64,000 nucleotides of DNA from an uncultured Bacilli bacterium. Lineage in GTDB: Bacteria > Bacillota_I > Bacilli_A > RF39 > UBA660. Below are positions 42,439 through 53,500 of the stretch, one piece after another; positions within the stretch are counted from its first letter, which is position 1; each line of letters begins with the position of its first letter. The notes beneath the pieces were generated by a model. That model was not told where the DNA came from. It saw nothing but the letters and a program-made list of their open reading frames with translations, and did not search any database. The stretch lies in NCBI GenBank assembly GCA_934101645.1, contig CAKORX010000001.1:1-64000 (forward strand). The letters are read 5' to 3'. The translations under genes were made by a program, and so were the position numbers.

Positions 42439-42722
42439 TATATTTTCTCACTTTCTTTTAAAATTTTTTCACAATGTTTTTTTGTTAAAGAATTATACCC
42501 AGCCTTTAAATAAGTATCACAAGCAGTTGTCCTTTCGCCTAAAGGAATGTTATCATTCCAAATTACGCTTTTTAATGACATTTGCTGGGTTGTTTTGAGT
42601 GTTTCAAGTATTTCTTTATTATTGTCCAAATACTTTTGATAGAAGCTAAATGCAGCCCAAATTAACCCAACAAAAAATGCAATAAGGAGATATAATTCCT
42701 TACCTTTTTTTAATTTTTCCAT
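42438..42722 (-). CDS. Phage single-pass membrane protein in the lysis cassette
   Basis: 94 residues: a short basic N-terminus, one membrane helix (~11-28), then an external or cytoplasmic helical domain with two Cys (TTACDTYLKAGYNS, KKHCEKIL). It overlaps the holin gene by one base. Possible roles are a second holin component or an antiholin; the sequence alone does not decide. Confidence 0.6.
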   Translation of the reverse strand: MEKLKKGKELYLLIAFFVGLIWAAFSFYQKYLDNNKEILETLKTTQQMSLKSVIWNDNIPLGERTTACDTYLKAGYNSLTKKHCEKILKESEKI

Positions 42723-42737
42723 AATTTCCTTTCCTTA

Positions 42738-42959
42738 TTATGAATTAATATCTTCTTCTACATATAATTCATTTAATTTACTATCATCAAAATTATCTGC
42801 TAAAAAGATTATTGATGTATAATATGGAAAATGTTCCAATTCTATTATTTCACCTTGCTCATTATATTTTGCAGGTGTATATACATCATTGATACTTCTT
42901 ATATGTTTATTTGTATCTGCAATTAATATTTTTTTATTACCATATTTTCTTATTTCCAT
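42738..42959 (-). CDS. Small phage protein of unknown function
   Basis: 73 residues, soluble, starting MEIRKYGNKKILIAD with SINDVYTPAKYNEQGE in the middle and an acidic tail. Small proteins of this kind are found between tail fibre and lysis genes in Firmicutes phages. No function is assigned. Confidence 0.6.
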   Translation of the reverse strand: MEIRKYGNKKILIADTNKHIRSINDVYTPAKYNEQGEIIELEHFPYYTSIIFLADNFDDSKLNELYVEEDINS

Positions 42960-42975
42960 AATTTATTCTCCTTTC

Positions 42976-43812
42976 TTATGAAATAGTCCAACCTTTTCCA
43001 GTTCCTATTGCAATCTCTTCTTCTGTTAATTTTGCTAAATTTGTGGTCCCTAAAATAAGTTTTTGTGTTTTTACACCTTTTGTTTTTATATCATATAAAT
43101 TATTTATTACATTCATTAAACTTTCTTGTGAAGTTTCAATATTTTCCATATTTAATGTATAGTCATTATTATTAGCAACTTTTGTAATTGAATATTCCAT
43201 GCCTAAATTTTGAAATCCACCAATTTCTTCAATTTTTATATACATACCTCCCATGTTAAACATGCTCGATACGCTTATTGCTTTGGCAAAATTCAATAAT
43301 GGTATTTTGTTTAATACCCTACACATATACATAAATCTATAAAAATTCGTTCCTTTACTTGTATCTATCGATGGTATTTCTTCTAATCCTCTCATACCTT
43401 CAAAAAAACTTGTAAAGTTTGTATAATCACTTGTATCAATCAAAGGTAATTTCTTTATATAATATCTACAATCTCCGGTTGTTTTTTTTGCCAAATTGTA
43501 ATATTCATTGATATCAATGCCATTTGTAGCAACTTCTACTTCACTATATCCATCTAGATTATCATCACTTGCTTTATATGTACCATTTGATGTTATAGTT
43601 TTCTTATCTACTATTGGTGTATAAGGCTTTACGGTTACTTTTGAAAGCCCTGTGTAGCCTTTGTCAGGTTCTACAACTTGAATTTCTTTAGTAGGTGTTA
43701 CTTCTTTTTCTTGAGTAATTGGGTCAACATATTTAACTGCGTTGTTAAGTTCTCCCACAATACTGCTTTTCGAATTAACTTTGCCTGTTATAGTTTCTTT
43801 TTCACTAATCAT
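42976..43812 (-). CDS. Phage tail fibre/receptor-binding-like protein (BspA/DUF285-like)
   Basis: 278 residues. The N-terminal ~95 residues hold a repeat typical of phage fibre proteins (VEPDKGYTGLSKVTVKPY, KTITSNGTYKASDDNLDGYSEV). The rest resembles a leucine-rich DUF285/BspA-type surface module (IDTSDYTNFTSFFEGMRGLEEIP, partly cited; IDTSKGTNFYRFM). This suggests a host-binding appendage, by analogy. Confidence 0.65.
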   Translation of the reverse strand: MISEKETITGKVNSKSSIVGELNNAVKYVDPITQEKEVTPTKEIQVVEPDKGYTGLSKVTVKPYTPIVDKKTITSNGTYKASDDNLDGYSEVEVATNGIDINEYYNLAKKTTGDCRYYIKKLPLIDTSDYTNFTSFFEGMRGLEEIPSIDTSKGTNFYRFMYMCRVLNKIPLLNFAKAISVSSMFNMGGMYIKIEEIGGFQNLGMEYSITKVANNNDYTLNMENIETSQESLMNVINNLYDIKTKGVKTQKLILGTTNLAKLTEEEIAIGTGKGWTIS

Positions 43813-44186
43813 TATTCATCCTCTTTGGCCTCGGGATATAAATAAAATTCTTTAGGTCCTTCTAAGTCATAAGCAATTATTGTTTGTTCTGAAGTACCCG
43901 GATTCAACACTACCTCATACCAATATTTTACAGGCTTATTAATTAGATCTCCTATTGTAGTATCTTCACTCGTTAATGAAATATCTACACTTAATCTTTC
44001 TTCATTTACAGTAACATCTTTAGTTAATATTACACTACTGCAATCTTTGCTTTTAAAAATGTTTAATCTAACTACATCATCTTTTTTGAAAATATAATCA
44101 GTTTCATCACTATTTTTAGCTTTAACTTCTATAATTGCAGCATCTCCCCTTGTTAAATGAATTTTATTATCTATAATTTTAAACAT
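43812..44186 (-). CDS. Phage Ig-like structural protein (baseplate/tail)
   Basis: 124 residues, nearly all beta: starts FKIIDNKIHLTRGDAAIIEV, the opening seen in small BppU-like or head/tail decoration proteins of Firmicutes phages, and ends with a short acidic tail. It overlaps the next gene by one base. Likely a tail accessory or a fibre anchor. Confidence 0.65.
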   Translation of the reverse strand: MFKIIDNKIHLTRGDAAIIEVKAKNSDETDYIFKKDDVVRLNIFKSKDCSSVILTKDVTVNEERLSVDISLTSEDTTIGDLINKPVKYWYEVVLNPGTSEQTIIAYDLEGPKEFYLYPEAKEDE

Positions 44187-44216
44187 ATTATTCTCCTTTC
44201 ATTTATTTAATAATAA

Positions 44217-46067
44217 TCATTTATATCCTATAACTTTTGTAATGTAAATAAAATTCGATAACGATATTGCTAATGATGCACCGTCTGCCATAACCACTTG
44301 TTGAGATATTAAATTATTAATTTTATTGTCATTAATTGATATTTGTTTTACTTTTCCATAGCAATAATTACCAACACTCCAAAATGCCTGTAAAGAAACA
44401 TATTTGCCATTCGGATTGGCAACTTTTACACTTGAATAAGCATTGTCATTACTTTTGTAAAATATTTCAATAAAATTATAATTTTTAGCATTATCGTTTA
44501 AAGTTATATTTTCATTACTTCCGTTGGCATTTTCATATAATACTTTTCCTAAAACTTCATCTAATTGAATTTTATTATGAACTATACTAGAAGAACTTAA
44601 ATAATTATTATTTTTATATTTAAATTTTCTTTTCGATTTCCACTCTTCAATTACATCATATTCAAGCAGTTCAATACCTTTGTAATAAATTTTATCTTTT
44701 TCAATACCTATGATATCTTGACCTACATTCAGTGTTTCAATTGGTTTTAAATCGATTAACAAATCACTGACATTTAATTTAATTTTAAATTCTTTTTCAG
44801 AATCGAATAATTGTGTTTCATTATCTTTTGATAATGTCAAATCAGTAATATAAAATTTATTATTTTGTATTGTTGGTGTAATAGTACCTCCCGTAATCCA
44901 GGTTTCTGAATTACTTTCTCTATAATCCCAACTGACAGTTAGTAAATTTGCTTTATCATCAGAAAAATTACCTTGCCAAAAGGTTCCTTCAGCATCAAGA
45001 ATTGCTTCTTTAGAGGTTTCCTCTGGTCTTTCAATTTGAAATTTTGTAACTTCCAGTTTTAGATATTCAATGACATCTAAAGTAATTTCCTTGCTTGCTG
45101 ATAAATTTCTATCATCAGTTACCTCAAATATTGCTTTAGAGCCATCTATGAAGTTAGTAAATGTACCTGTAGTACCATTTACACCATTAGAACCAATTGT
45201 AAGTTTTGTAGACTTTATTTTGGCTTCTTTTTTGAGTGTATAAGTCATATCCATCTTTGGTGTAGATATGTATCTTATATATTTTTGATTATTACCAGTA
45301 AGTGCAGTACATTTTTCATTAGTATCTTGGCAAGTATATGTATCAATTGTTGGGCTACAATTTACAACATTAAATTCAACTTCTCTTGTATCATAATAAG
45401 TGGATGTGCCAATTATTGTTCTAATAAAGAATGTTACTTTTCTTGTGGTGCTGCCTTTAGTATTTTCTCTTAAGACTTTTCTTTCGGCATCAGTTAGATT
45501 AAATGTATAATTTGTACCAGTTTTAGTAATATCTCTATATGCTACATCATCAGTTGCGCCAGTAAGTGAAATACAAGCCATAAGTGAATCAACGCTATTA
45601 CCAGCTGGATTTTCATAATAAATAGATGGATTTTCTTCATCATTAAATCCACCCGCCGCTGTAAATTTTGCTCTTCTTGGAATTTTTGGCAACGTTACTG
45701 TGCCACTAATATTTTGACTTAAACCTAAATAACCATTATATAAATAAGAGCTTAATGTTATTTCTGCGCTACCATCATCGTTGTGATAAACGTATTGTTC
45801 AGAATTGGTTTCAGTAATTGTTTCACTTCCAAAATACCATACAGCATTGCCTTCAACAGTTGGTGCATAGGAACAAGTAAATTGATATTTTGAACCACTC
45901 ATCTGTCCAACTGTCAATTCAGATCTTAACCTTGTGTAAATTCTAGTTCTATTATTGGCAATATCATAATCATCAACTTTGGCTTCTAAATAAAAATCAC
46001 ACCACAATTTTGAACTGTATTGCCATCTCCAATATACAACGCTTTGATAATCTTTAGTTAATTCCAT
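44217..46067 (-). CDS. Phage tail protein, DUF859-like
   Basis: 616 residues. The N-terminal region (VYWRWQYSSKLWCDFYLEAK, and YHNDDGSAEITLSSYLYNG) matches the DUF859 group of phage tail/appendage proteins. Beta-rich repeats of Ig-like character continue through the middle, with an unassigned C-terminal domain. A host-interaction structural role is likely. GGAGG precedes the ATG. Confidence 0.75.
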   Translation of the reverse strand: MELTKDYQSVVYWRWQYSSKLWCDFYLEAKVDDYDIANNRTRIYTRLRSELTVGQMSGSKYQFTCSYAPTVEGNAVWYFGSETITETNSEQYVYHNDDGSAEITLSSYLYNGYLGLSQNISGTVTLPKIPRRAKFTAAGGFNDEENPSIYYENPAGNSVDSLMACISLTGATDDVAYRDITKTGTNYTFNLTDAERKVLRENTKGSTTRKVTFFIRTIIGTSTYYDTREVEFNVVNCSPTIDTYTCQDTNEKCTALTGNNQKYIRYISTPKMDMTYTLKKEAKIKSTKLTIGSNGVNGTTGTFTNFIDGSKAIFEVTDDRNLSASKEITLDVIEYLKLEVTKFQIERPEETSKEAILDAEGTFWQGNFSDDKANLLTVSWDYRESNSETWITGGTITPTIQNNKFYITDLTLSKDNETQLFDSEKEFKIKLNVSDLLIDLKPIETLNVGQDIIGIEKDKIYYKGIELLEYDVIEEWKSKRKFKYKNNNYLSSSSIVHNKIQLDEVLGKVLYENANGSNENITLNDNAKNYNFIEIFYKSNDNAYSSVKVANPNGKYVSLQAFWSVGNYCYGKVKQISINDNKINNLISQQVVMADGASLAISLSNFIYITKVIGYK

Positions 46068-46068
46068 A

Positions 46069-47520
46069 TTATCCCTCCAAATCCGTTAAATTTTCAATTA
46101 ATTCTTCAAGATGATAAATTGAAGTTCTCTTTTTACCATTTCGAATAGTTTTTTTAATCTTCAAATAACCGATTTGTGCTGTGCCAGTCACAATTAATTT
46201 ATCAACACCTGAACCATTTTTATTAAAAATAGCATTTAATTCAGTTTTGTTATAGGACCTAATACCATTATTATCGAGTACTGTATTATTGTCATCAGTA
46301 GATTTACCTACCTTTAAACCTGCTGTAGTAAAGTCATAACTCATATCATCAAGTTTTTGCTCTATTTCTTCAATATTACCATCTATTTCTTGCGTTTTAG
46401 TAGTTAAATTTGAAACGCTGATGTTAACATCATCCATTCGAGTAGTAATTTGAGCAACTTGTTCATTTGTTGTAGAAATTCTCTTATTAATTTCTTGATA
46501 ATTCTCATTTATTTCAGTATTAATATTTGATACAGATTGTTTTATTTGACCATTCTCAATAGATAAGTCACTTAATGTTGTTCCATGATTTTCAATAGTA
46601 GTATTTATTGTGCCTATTTTTTCATCATAATCTTTAACAATTTCGGTTATTTCCTTTTTTGTCGAATATTCATTTTTAACATTTAATTCGATTTCATCCT
46701 TAGATTTTTTAATTTCTGAACTTACTTCCGTTTTTGTAAAATAAGTTTCATCTATTGTTTCTTTAGTATAGTAATGATTTTGCAAGTAGTCTAAAGAAAC
46801 ATTCATATCTCTTTTTACCCAATGATCTTTATTATATGAATCACTATCTTGAATAGCAAAAACCCAATCACCTTTTGCAATTGGGTTATCACTTTCACCA
46901 ATAGGTAAATCACTATCTGATAATGAATCTTCTATAATCCATAAGTCATCTTTTTTATATGAAGATGGTTTACTCGTATAAATAGATTTCTTGTTATTAA
47001 TTTGGTCATAAATAGCCATTGGAACATCAACTTTTAACCATTTATATGTAATTGGATTTGTGGGCATTTTAGAATATCTAAATTGATTATTCGTTGAAGT
47101 GTCATACCAATAATCTCCAACATGTTTAGCTTTCAATATATCAGTTGCCCAGTTTAGTTCTGGATCATCTTCTTGATACCAACTTTCAACTTTATCATCA
47201 ATTTGCTTTTCTAGTTCTAGTTTATCAACAGAATAAGTATTTTTAATAAAATTATTTATTGAAGTATCATCAGTAGCAATTACTTGCCAGTCGTTAAAAC
47301 TAAATTCACCAACTAATTTATCTTTAATACACTTATATAGTTTACCATTATAATTTAATAAACTGCCTTTGTAATATGGCGTTAATGGTGGAGAACTATA
47401 ACTTTTAGGTAACTTTTTTATTGTTTTATCAACATTATCTTTTTCATTAGATAATTGTTCGTCTAAATATCCTTTAGTTATATAATCATTATCATATTTT
47501 GGATTTCTAATTGTACCCAT
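46069..47520 (-). CDS. Phage tail fibre with carbohydrate-binding and coiled-coil regions
   Basis: 483 residues from the preferred start. A CBM5/12-like segment near the N-terminus (YYKGSLLNYNGKLYKCI, FNDWQVIATDDTS) suggests sugar binding. Residues ~240-420 are a long coiled coil (repeated heptads such as TTIENHGTTLSDLSIENG and ISTTNEQVAQITTRMDDVN), typical of trimeric fibres. Start ATG 47520 (MGTIRNPKYDN) is chosen because GAAAGGA precedes it; the longer frame overlaps the giant gene. Confidence 0.72.
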   Translation of the reverse strand: MGTIRNPKYDNDYITKGYLDEQLSNEKDNVDKTIKKLPKSYSSPPLTPYYKGSLLNYNGKLYKCIKDKLVGEFSFNDWQVIATDDTSINNFIKNTYSVDKLELEKQIDDKVESWYQEDDPELNWATDILKAKHVGDYWYDTSTNNQFRYSKMPTNPITYKWLKVDVPMAIYDQINNKKSIYTSKPSSYKKDDLWIIEDSLSDSDLPIGESDNPIAKGDWVFAIQDSDSYNKDHWVKRDMNVSLDYLQNHYYTKETIDETYFTKTEVSSEIKKSKDEIELNVKNEYSTKKEITEIVKDYDEKIGTINTTIENHGTTLSDLSIENGQIKQSVSNINTEINENYQEINKRISTTNEQVAQITTRMDDVNISVSNLTTKTQEIDGNIEEIEQKLDDMSYDFTTAGLKVGKSTDDNNTVLDNNGIRSYNKTELNAIFNKNGSGVDKLIVTGTAQIGYLKIKKTIRNGKKRTSIYHLEELIENLTDLEG

Positions 47521-47521
47521 A

Positions 47522-50500
47522 TTAATCCTTTCCATATAGTTCATTCCATATTTTTTCTTTCTCCGACTTTGTAATCTTCAAATTATTAATATAGTTGAAC
47601 ATATAATTCTTATATTCTTTAATACTATAAGTTGTTGTAGCATTAAATAATAATATTTTTTGAGCTTTAGATAGATTTAAACCATTAATATATTTAAAAA
47701 TATTTGCTTTCTTTGCTGCCGTTTGTCCAGCATATTCCTCTTTAATTTCTGCAATTTTGTTTTTAGCCAAATAGTAATCTGAAACCTTTCCACCTGTTGA
47801 TGTATAAAAATTAACTTTATTATACGTATTTGACATTTCTATACCAGTAATTTCTTTACGAGCTACATTGTAAGAATAATCAACAATATTTTTTACAATT
47901 TCACTTTTTTCAGTATCATTTAATTTTCGATAATTATTATTAGAAAGTAATATTTTCAAATTATCTTCAATAATTTGCCCAGAAACTTTAGAATAATTTG
48001 AACGTTTTTCTGTATTTAAAATTACTTTCTCATTATTTCGATTAATATAATAAGGTGAAACTCTTGGCATTATTGTTTGGTCTCCAGTTGCATTATATAA
48101 TCTATAAATTTCTTCAGCACCTTCACTAATATTTTTAGTATTCACATTTGCCGGATTTAAAAAAACATTAAATATAGTACTTTTTCCACCATATTTTTTT
48201 ATTTCTCTTCCCATTGTATCAACACTTGGTGATAATGTTTTACTTACGCCAGGTAATTTAGCAATAATTTTATTTTTAGCAGTCTTTATTGGACTATCAT
48301 ATTCATAAGTTTGCCTTTGCGTGTCATCCACTAAATCTGCAATTTGCTTTGCAAATGTTGGCACAGCCCTTGAAGGAAGTTCTAATATTTCATTGACAAT
48401 TCCTGATGCCGGGCCAGCACTATCACTCAACACATCATTAAGACTTGATAAAAATGATTGTTCAAGTAAAATGGCACCCGCTGTGTCTAAAGAGCCAATT
48501 ATTGCTTCTGAAAGTGCAGCTTCTTTATTCTTTTTAGAATTTACTACATTTGCTGTAATAGATAATGGGGCAGCAATTGGTTGTGCCCAATCATAAGTAA
48601 ATGTTTTATCACCTATTTTAATTGAATATGAACTGATTCCTAAAGCATTTTTTATAAAATCTCTAGTATCTTTATCATCATCACTTTCTCCACTAGTAAT
48701 ACCAGCTTTTGCAAGAGCAATTCCTAATACATATAACATAGTACCAGCAGTTGCTTTTCCAAGTGATTGAACAAATTGATGTTGTATTTTTGCTGTATAT
48801 TGGCCATTTGATAAAGAATTTTTTAAGTTTATACCTTTAGTAATAGTACTAACTAATCCGGCAGGGGAATAATCAACAATAGCTTTGGTTAGATTTGCTG
48901 GAGTTTTAGCAAATGGTATTAATACATCACCTAAACCATAACCAGTAACTTTTATTCTATTTAAATTTCTTCGAGCATCTAAAACAAACTTTGTGTAATT
49001 GTTGTTATCATTCCAAGTCCTTTGCAAGGCTTCGGTATGAGCAATATCAATCATTTCTTGTGTTACTTCAGTAGTTTTATTTAAAGTCATTTGATTTTGT
49101 AATGAGTTTTCAAAAGCTGCCTCACTAAATACTCTATCTCCTACATCCATAACATAATTTAATAATGCTTCTGTTCTATTTAATGACTTTCCAATAAGGT
49201 TTTTTTCACTAAAAGATTTTTGATTAGATATTTCAAATCTATTACCTTCCATATCTTTAGTATTAATGCCTTTTTTATAATCATTAGTTGCTTCATAAGC
49301 ACCTTTTTTTATACCTTTTAGCATTGCCTTTATATCAGTAGTTCCTGTTGTTCTTACACCCGTTTTTTTAGCAATAATTTTGTCAACTTTACTCGAGATA
49401 ACATCACTAATTGAGTTTACAGGCATTATTAATGCGTTACCAACAACATTCCTTACTTGAGTTTTTGGATTGAATAACATAGATATTCTCATCCAAGATT
49501 TAATTCTTGAACTTTTATCCGGTGGGAGTTTATCTGTCATCATTTTTTGAATTTCAGCTAATTTAACTTTTTTACTATAACCATCTTCCATATTTTGGAC
49601 TTCTTTCATAGTATCTACAATAAATTTAACCTCATTAGGTTGCAAATCAAAATCATTTCTATATTTGTCAATCCATTCTTTAGTTTTATTTTTAACCATT
49701 ATATTATAAGCATCAGTTAATTCACTTTGAGCGTATTTTACCATTCCTTCCGGTGTCATTCGTTCCATAATATTAAAGGCTTGAACTGTTTGGCCTGCAC
49801 TAGTTCCCATTTCTTTCAACTTTTTGGCAACAACTATAGCATCATCATATTTTCCTGCATCATTATATTGCTTAAGTAAAATCCAACCCTCGGCTACATC
49901 AGTAGCAGTAGCATTATTTGTCTTAATATTGGACCATCTAAAAGATTCAGAAGCACCGGCTTTATTTAGTTTATCAAATGCTTCATTTAAACTTTCTTTA
50001 TTGGTAATTTGTTTATAGTATTTTATATCATTTCTCGAAAGAATTGCTTTCTTTGTATCTTCAGATAACATATTAGTTTTTTCATTTATATTATTCCAAA
50101 AATGGCTTTCACCTTTACCTACTTTAGAATCTTCCGTTTTTGACAATTTTGGTGTTGTTGTAGCATCATTTTCGGTTAGATTAGATATTTCTATTGGATT
50201 TAGTTTTTTCGTTGTATCAACCTTATTTTTAGTAATTAATTGATTATATTTTTTTGTTTGTTCTTTTATTATAGAGTCAATATCTTGAACTGACTTAATA
50301 TAGGCTGCATCATAGTATTTAGTATTGCCATTTTCAAATTCTACACCAATTTTACCAAAGGAAGTACCAATTACTTTACCTTTATTGTTATCAACAATAA
50401 CCTCTTTACCAACATAATTGCTTTTTAATCTATTAATTTTATTATTAAGTTCATTAGAAGTTAATCCTTTTTCTATAGGAATTAACCAATCGCCTTGAAT

Positions 50501-53500
50501 AAGATTTCTTTTTTGAGCAGATATTTCCATTGCTCTAGCTTTTATTTTACTATCTCTTTGCTTTTTATCATTAGGATACATTTTAGTGTATTGTTCTTTA
50601 ATATTTTTTAATTCCGTATCCAATTGATCAAGTTTCTTTTGAGTCTTGCTATCAACGATAACTTTTAAGACATCATTTGACTTATTACTATTTAAGTTTT
50701 CACTATACTTTGTACTTGGTTTTGAAACTTCATTATTCTTTAGCACTATATCTTTAAAATAAGTTCTAGTTCCGGTTGGCTTAAAATTATCTTCTAAAAA
50801 CGCTTGCCATTTAGAATTATTTTGTGAATATTTTGTATTTTTCCCTTGAGAAGATGATTTTTTTTCTAATTCTTCATTTACAATATAATTTGATACATCT
50901 AGTTCTTTGCTACCATTTAACTTTATTTTAACATCAGCATTATCACTAAAAATGTCATCAAGTTCTAGTTTTTCAACTGGTATTTTGAATTCTAATTTAG
51001 TATTTCCTCTGCCATCAGACTGACTTGCATTTTCTGAAGTACTAAAATAAACATAAGGTTCTTTAGCAGACATTTTACCACTTTGCTTTATTTTTTCAGC
51101 ATTTTCAGATGTTGTTTGATGATATAGTGTAACATAACCATTTTTATCTACTTTTGCACCTACTGATTTTATTTCCTCCATTAAGTCTTGTGCATCCAAT
51201 AATTTATTTCCAGAAACTCTTTGTTCCAAAGAAAAAGAACTATTGTCTAGCTCTTGTGTATTATTTTCATTTAACTGCATAGAATATTTAGTAGATGTAT
51301 CACGATTGACTTTAGTATTAGATTGTGATATACTATTTTCAACGGAAGTGCTGAAGTTCCCAGATTGGATGGGAAGTTTAGCACTTCTTTTTTTGTTGTA
51401 TATTTCAACCAAACTACCATTTTTTACCATATTATCAAAATAATTAGAATTGCTTTTTCCATAAGTAGTTTTTATTCTATTTGTATCAACTTCGATCTTA
51501 TTGTATTGACCTTTTTTATGAATTTCTATAGGAACAATTATATTATTATTACTACTATCCTTCACTTCTGTTAAAACAATAAAATTGTCTTTAGAATATT
51601 TTCCTTTGTCAGTATATTGATATACTGCAATAGGTTCGTCCAAAGAATCAATTGCTTTCATATAAGTGTCAATTCCTAATCCGTGATAATGTTTCCCTTT
51701 TGTACTATAACCTTTATTATTAGCTTCAGTATCAGTTAAAATATTCTCTCTTAAATGCCCTTTTCTAACTAGCATCGGTAAATTGCTAACACCAACAGAT
51801 ACAAGTTGTTCGGGAGTATAATCTCTCAATTTTACCATAGAATTAATATCTGTATTTTTGTTATTTAATGCATCATTAACTTCATTTAATGCATTTCTGC
51901 TTAAATGAAATTTTTCATTTTGTAAATTATTAACGGTTTGTTGCATAGTTGTATTTCTATAGGCATTTCTCCATTTAATTTCTAAATCCTGTACAAAATT
52001 TCTATATCTACCTTCAGATGTTAATTTATTTAATAAATGTTTTAATAATTCATATACCTGTTTAATAATATTTTTAGACTCTACAGTATTTTTCGTTTCA
52101 AGTGACTGAATAAACTCTTCATTTCCGAATAATTGACCACATACATCTGCAAATACTTCTTCAGAAGTAAGATTTTTCCCATATTTTGTTTCTATTTCTT
52201 TTACTGATTCTGCAAACTTCTCATTTCTACTGGCAAAATCATTTATTAGTTCTATCATTTCATTGTTTTTTATAGCGTGTGAAACTTCGTGAACCATTAA
52301 GAATTCTCCAGCACTTTTAGAATCTGGATTTATTCTTATTTCAACTTCATTATTTGAATTAGTTGTTATTTTTGCATTTACTGATTCACCATTATCATTT
52401 GTAATTGTTCTATCAAATAATATATTATATCCTTTTTCTTTTATGAGTTTAGTAGCAGTATCTATAAGTTGTATTGTTTCTGGGCTATTATTGAAATTAG
52501 ATGTTGAAGCGCTTTGATATAGATTATTTACATTTGTATCATTTGTAGGCATATATTTAAATGCTGTTTTATTGTCATTAGTTGCATTAATAAGGCTATT
52601 AGAAATGGAGGTATTTTCAATAACATTGTTATAAATATCACTATTTACTTTGTTGTCAATGTTAGTATTTTCTTTTCCATTATTATTTATATCACCATCA
52701 ATATTTGGCTTTTCCTCTTTTACATCAGTATCAACATTTTGCCCATTTATAACATTAACATTATCATTCATTGAATTTCCATTAAATTTTGTTGAACTTT
52801 CAATTATTTCAGTGTGAACTTTTCCATTTTTATCTTTAATTTTAACTTTATTATAATAATTATTATTCATCGAACCAGTTACAGCACCAGTTAATGAACC
52901 TACTACACCAGAGTAAATTGCATCTGCTAATGTATCAAGTGAAAATGTGTCTTTTAATGCTGTTTTAGTACTATTTTTATCTAGTAAAGCACTCGATACA
53001 AATTTATCCAAAAATTCTTGTACAAATTCTTCATTTCCTTCAGAAATTGCACTTGCTATAGCATTCGCTATTCTAGGGTGGTTAGCAAGAATTTTTTCAG
53101 TTAATTTACTTGATAAACTTGATGAAAGTTCAGAACTTCCCATTCCTAGAGCTTTAGAAGTACCACCGATTAATTTACCAACAATTGCCTCTGATGCAGT
53201 ATTTATTGTTGCATATAATAATGAATCGTCTTTATCATAACCATCTTCTAACGTTCTATTGTAAGTATCGGCAAAAATATCCGTGAAATATACTGCCGTA
53301 CCAATTCCTGGTAATCCAGCTGCTGTGCCAAGTGCATTTACAACTGTAGTTGCGCCAATTTTTCCAAGTTCATAAGCAGCAGATCCTAATATTCTCCCCA
53401 ATTTAGTATTATAACTATCAAGAATTTTTTGTTGTTTTCTTTCCGAATAATTTTGCATATTATATTTTTGTCCTTGCTCATTTTCCATTTTATATTTAGA

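Noticed and set aside
48321..53240. Several plus-strand frames of 60-97 codons within the giant phage gene
   Set aside because: They are antisense shadows of an intact 2164-codon gene, without ribosome sites or recognisable products.
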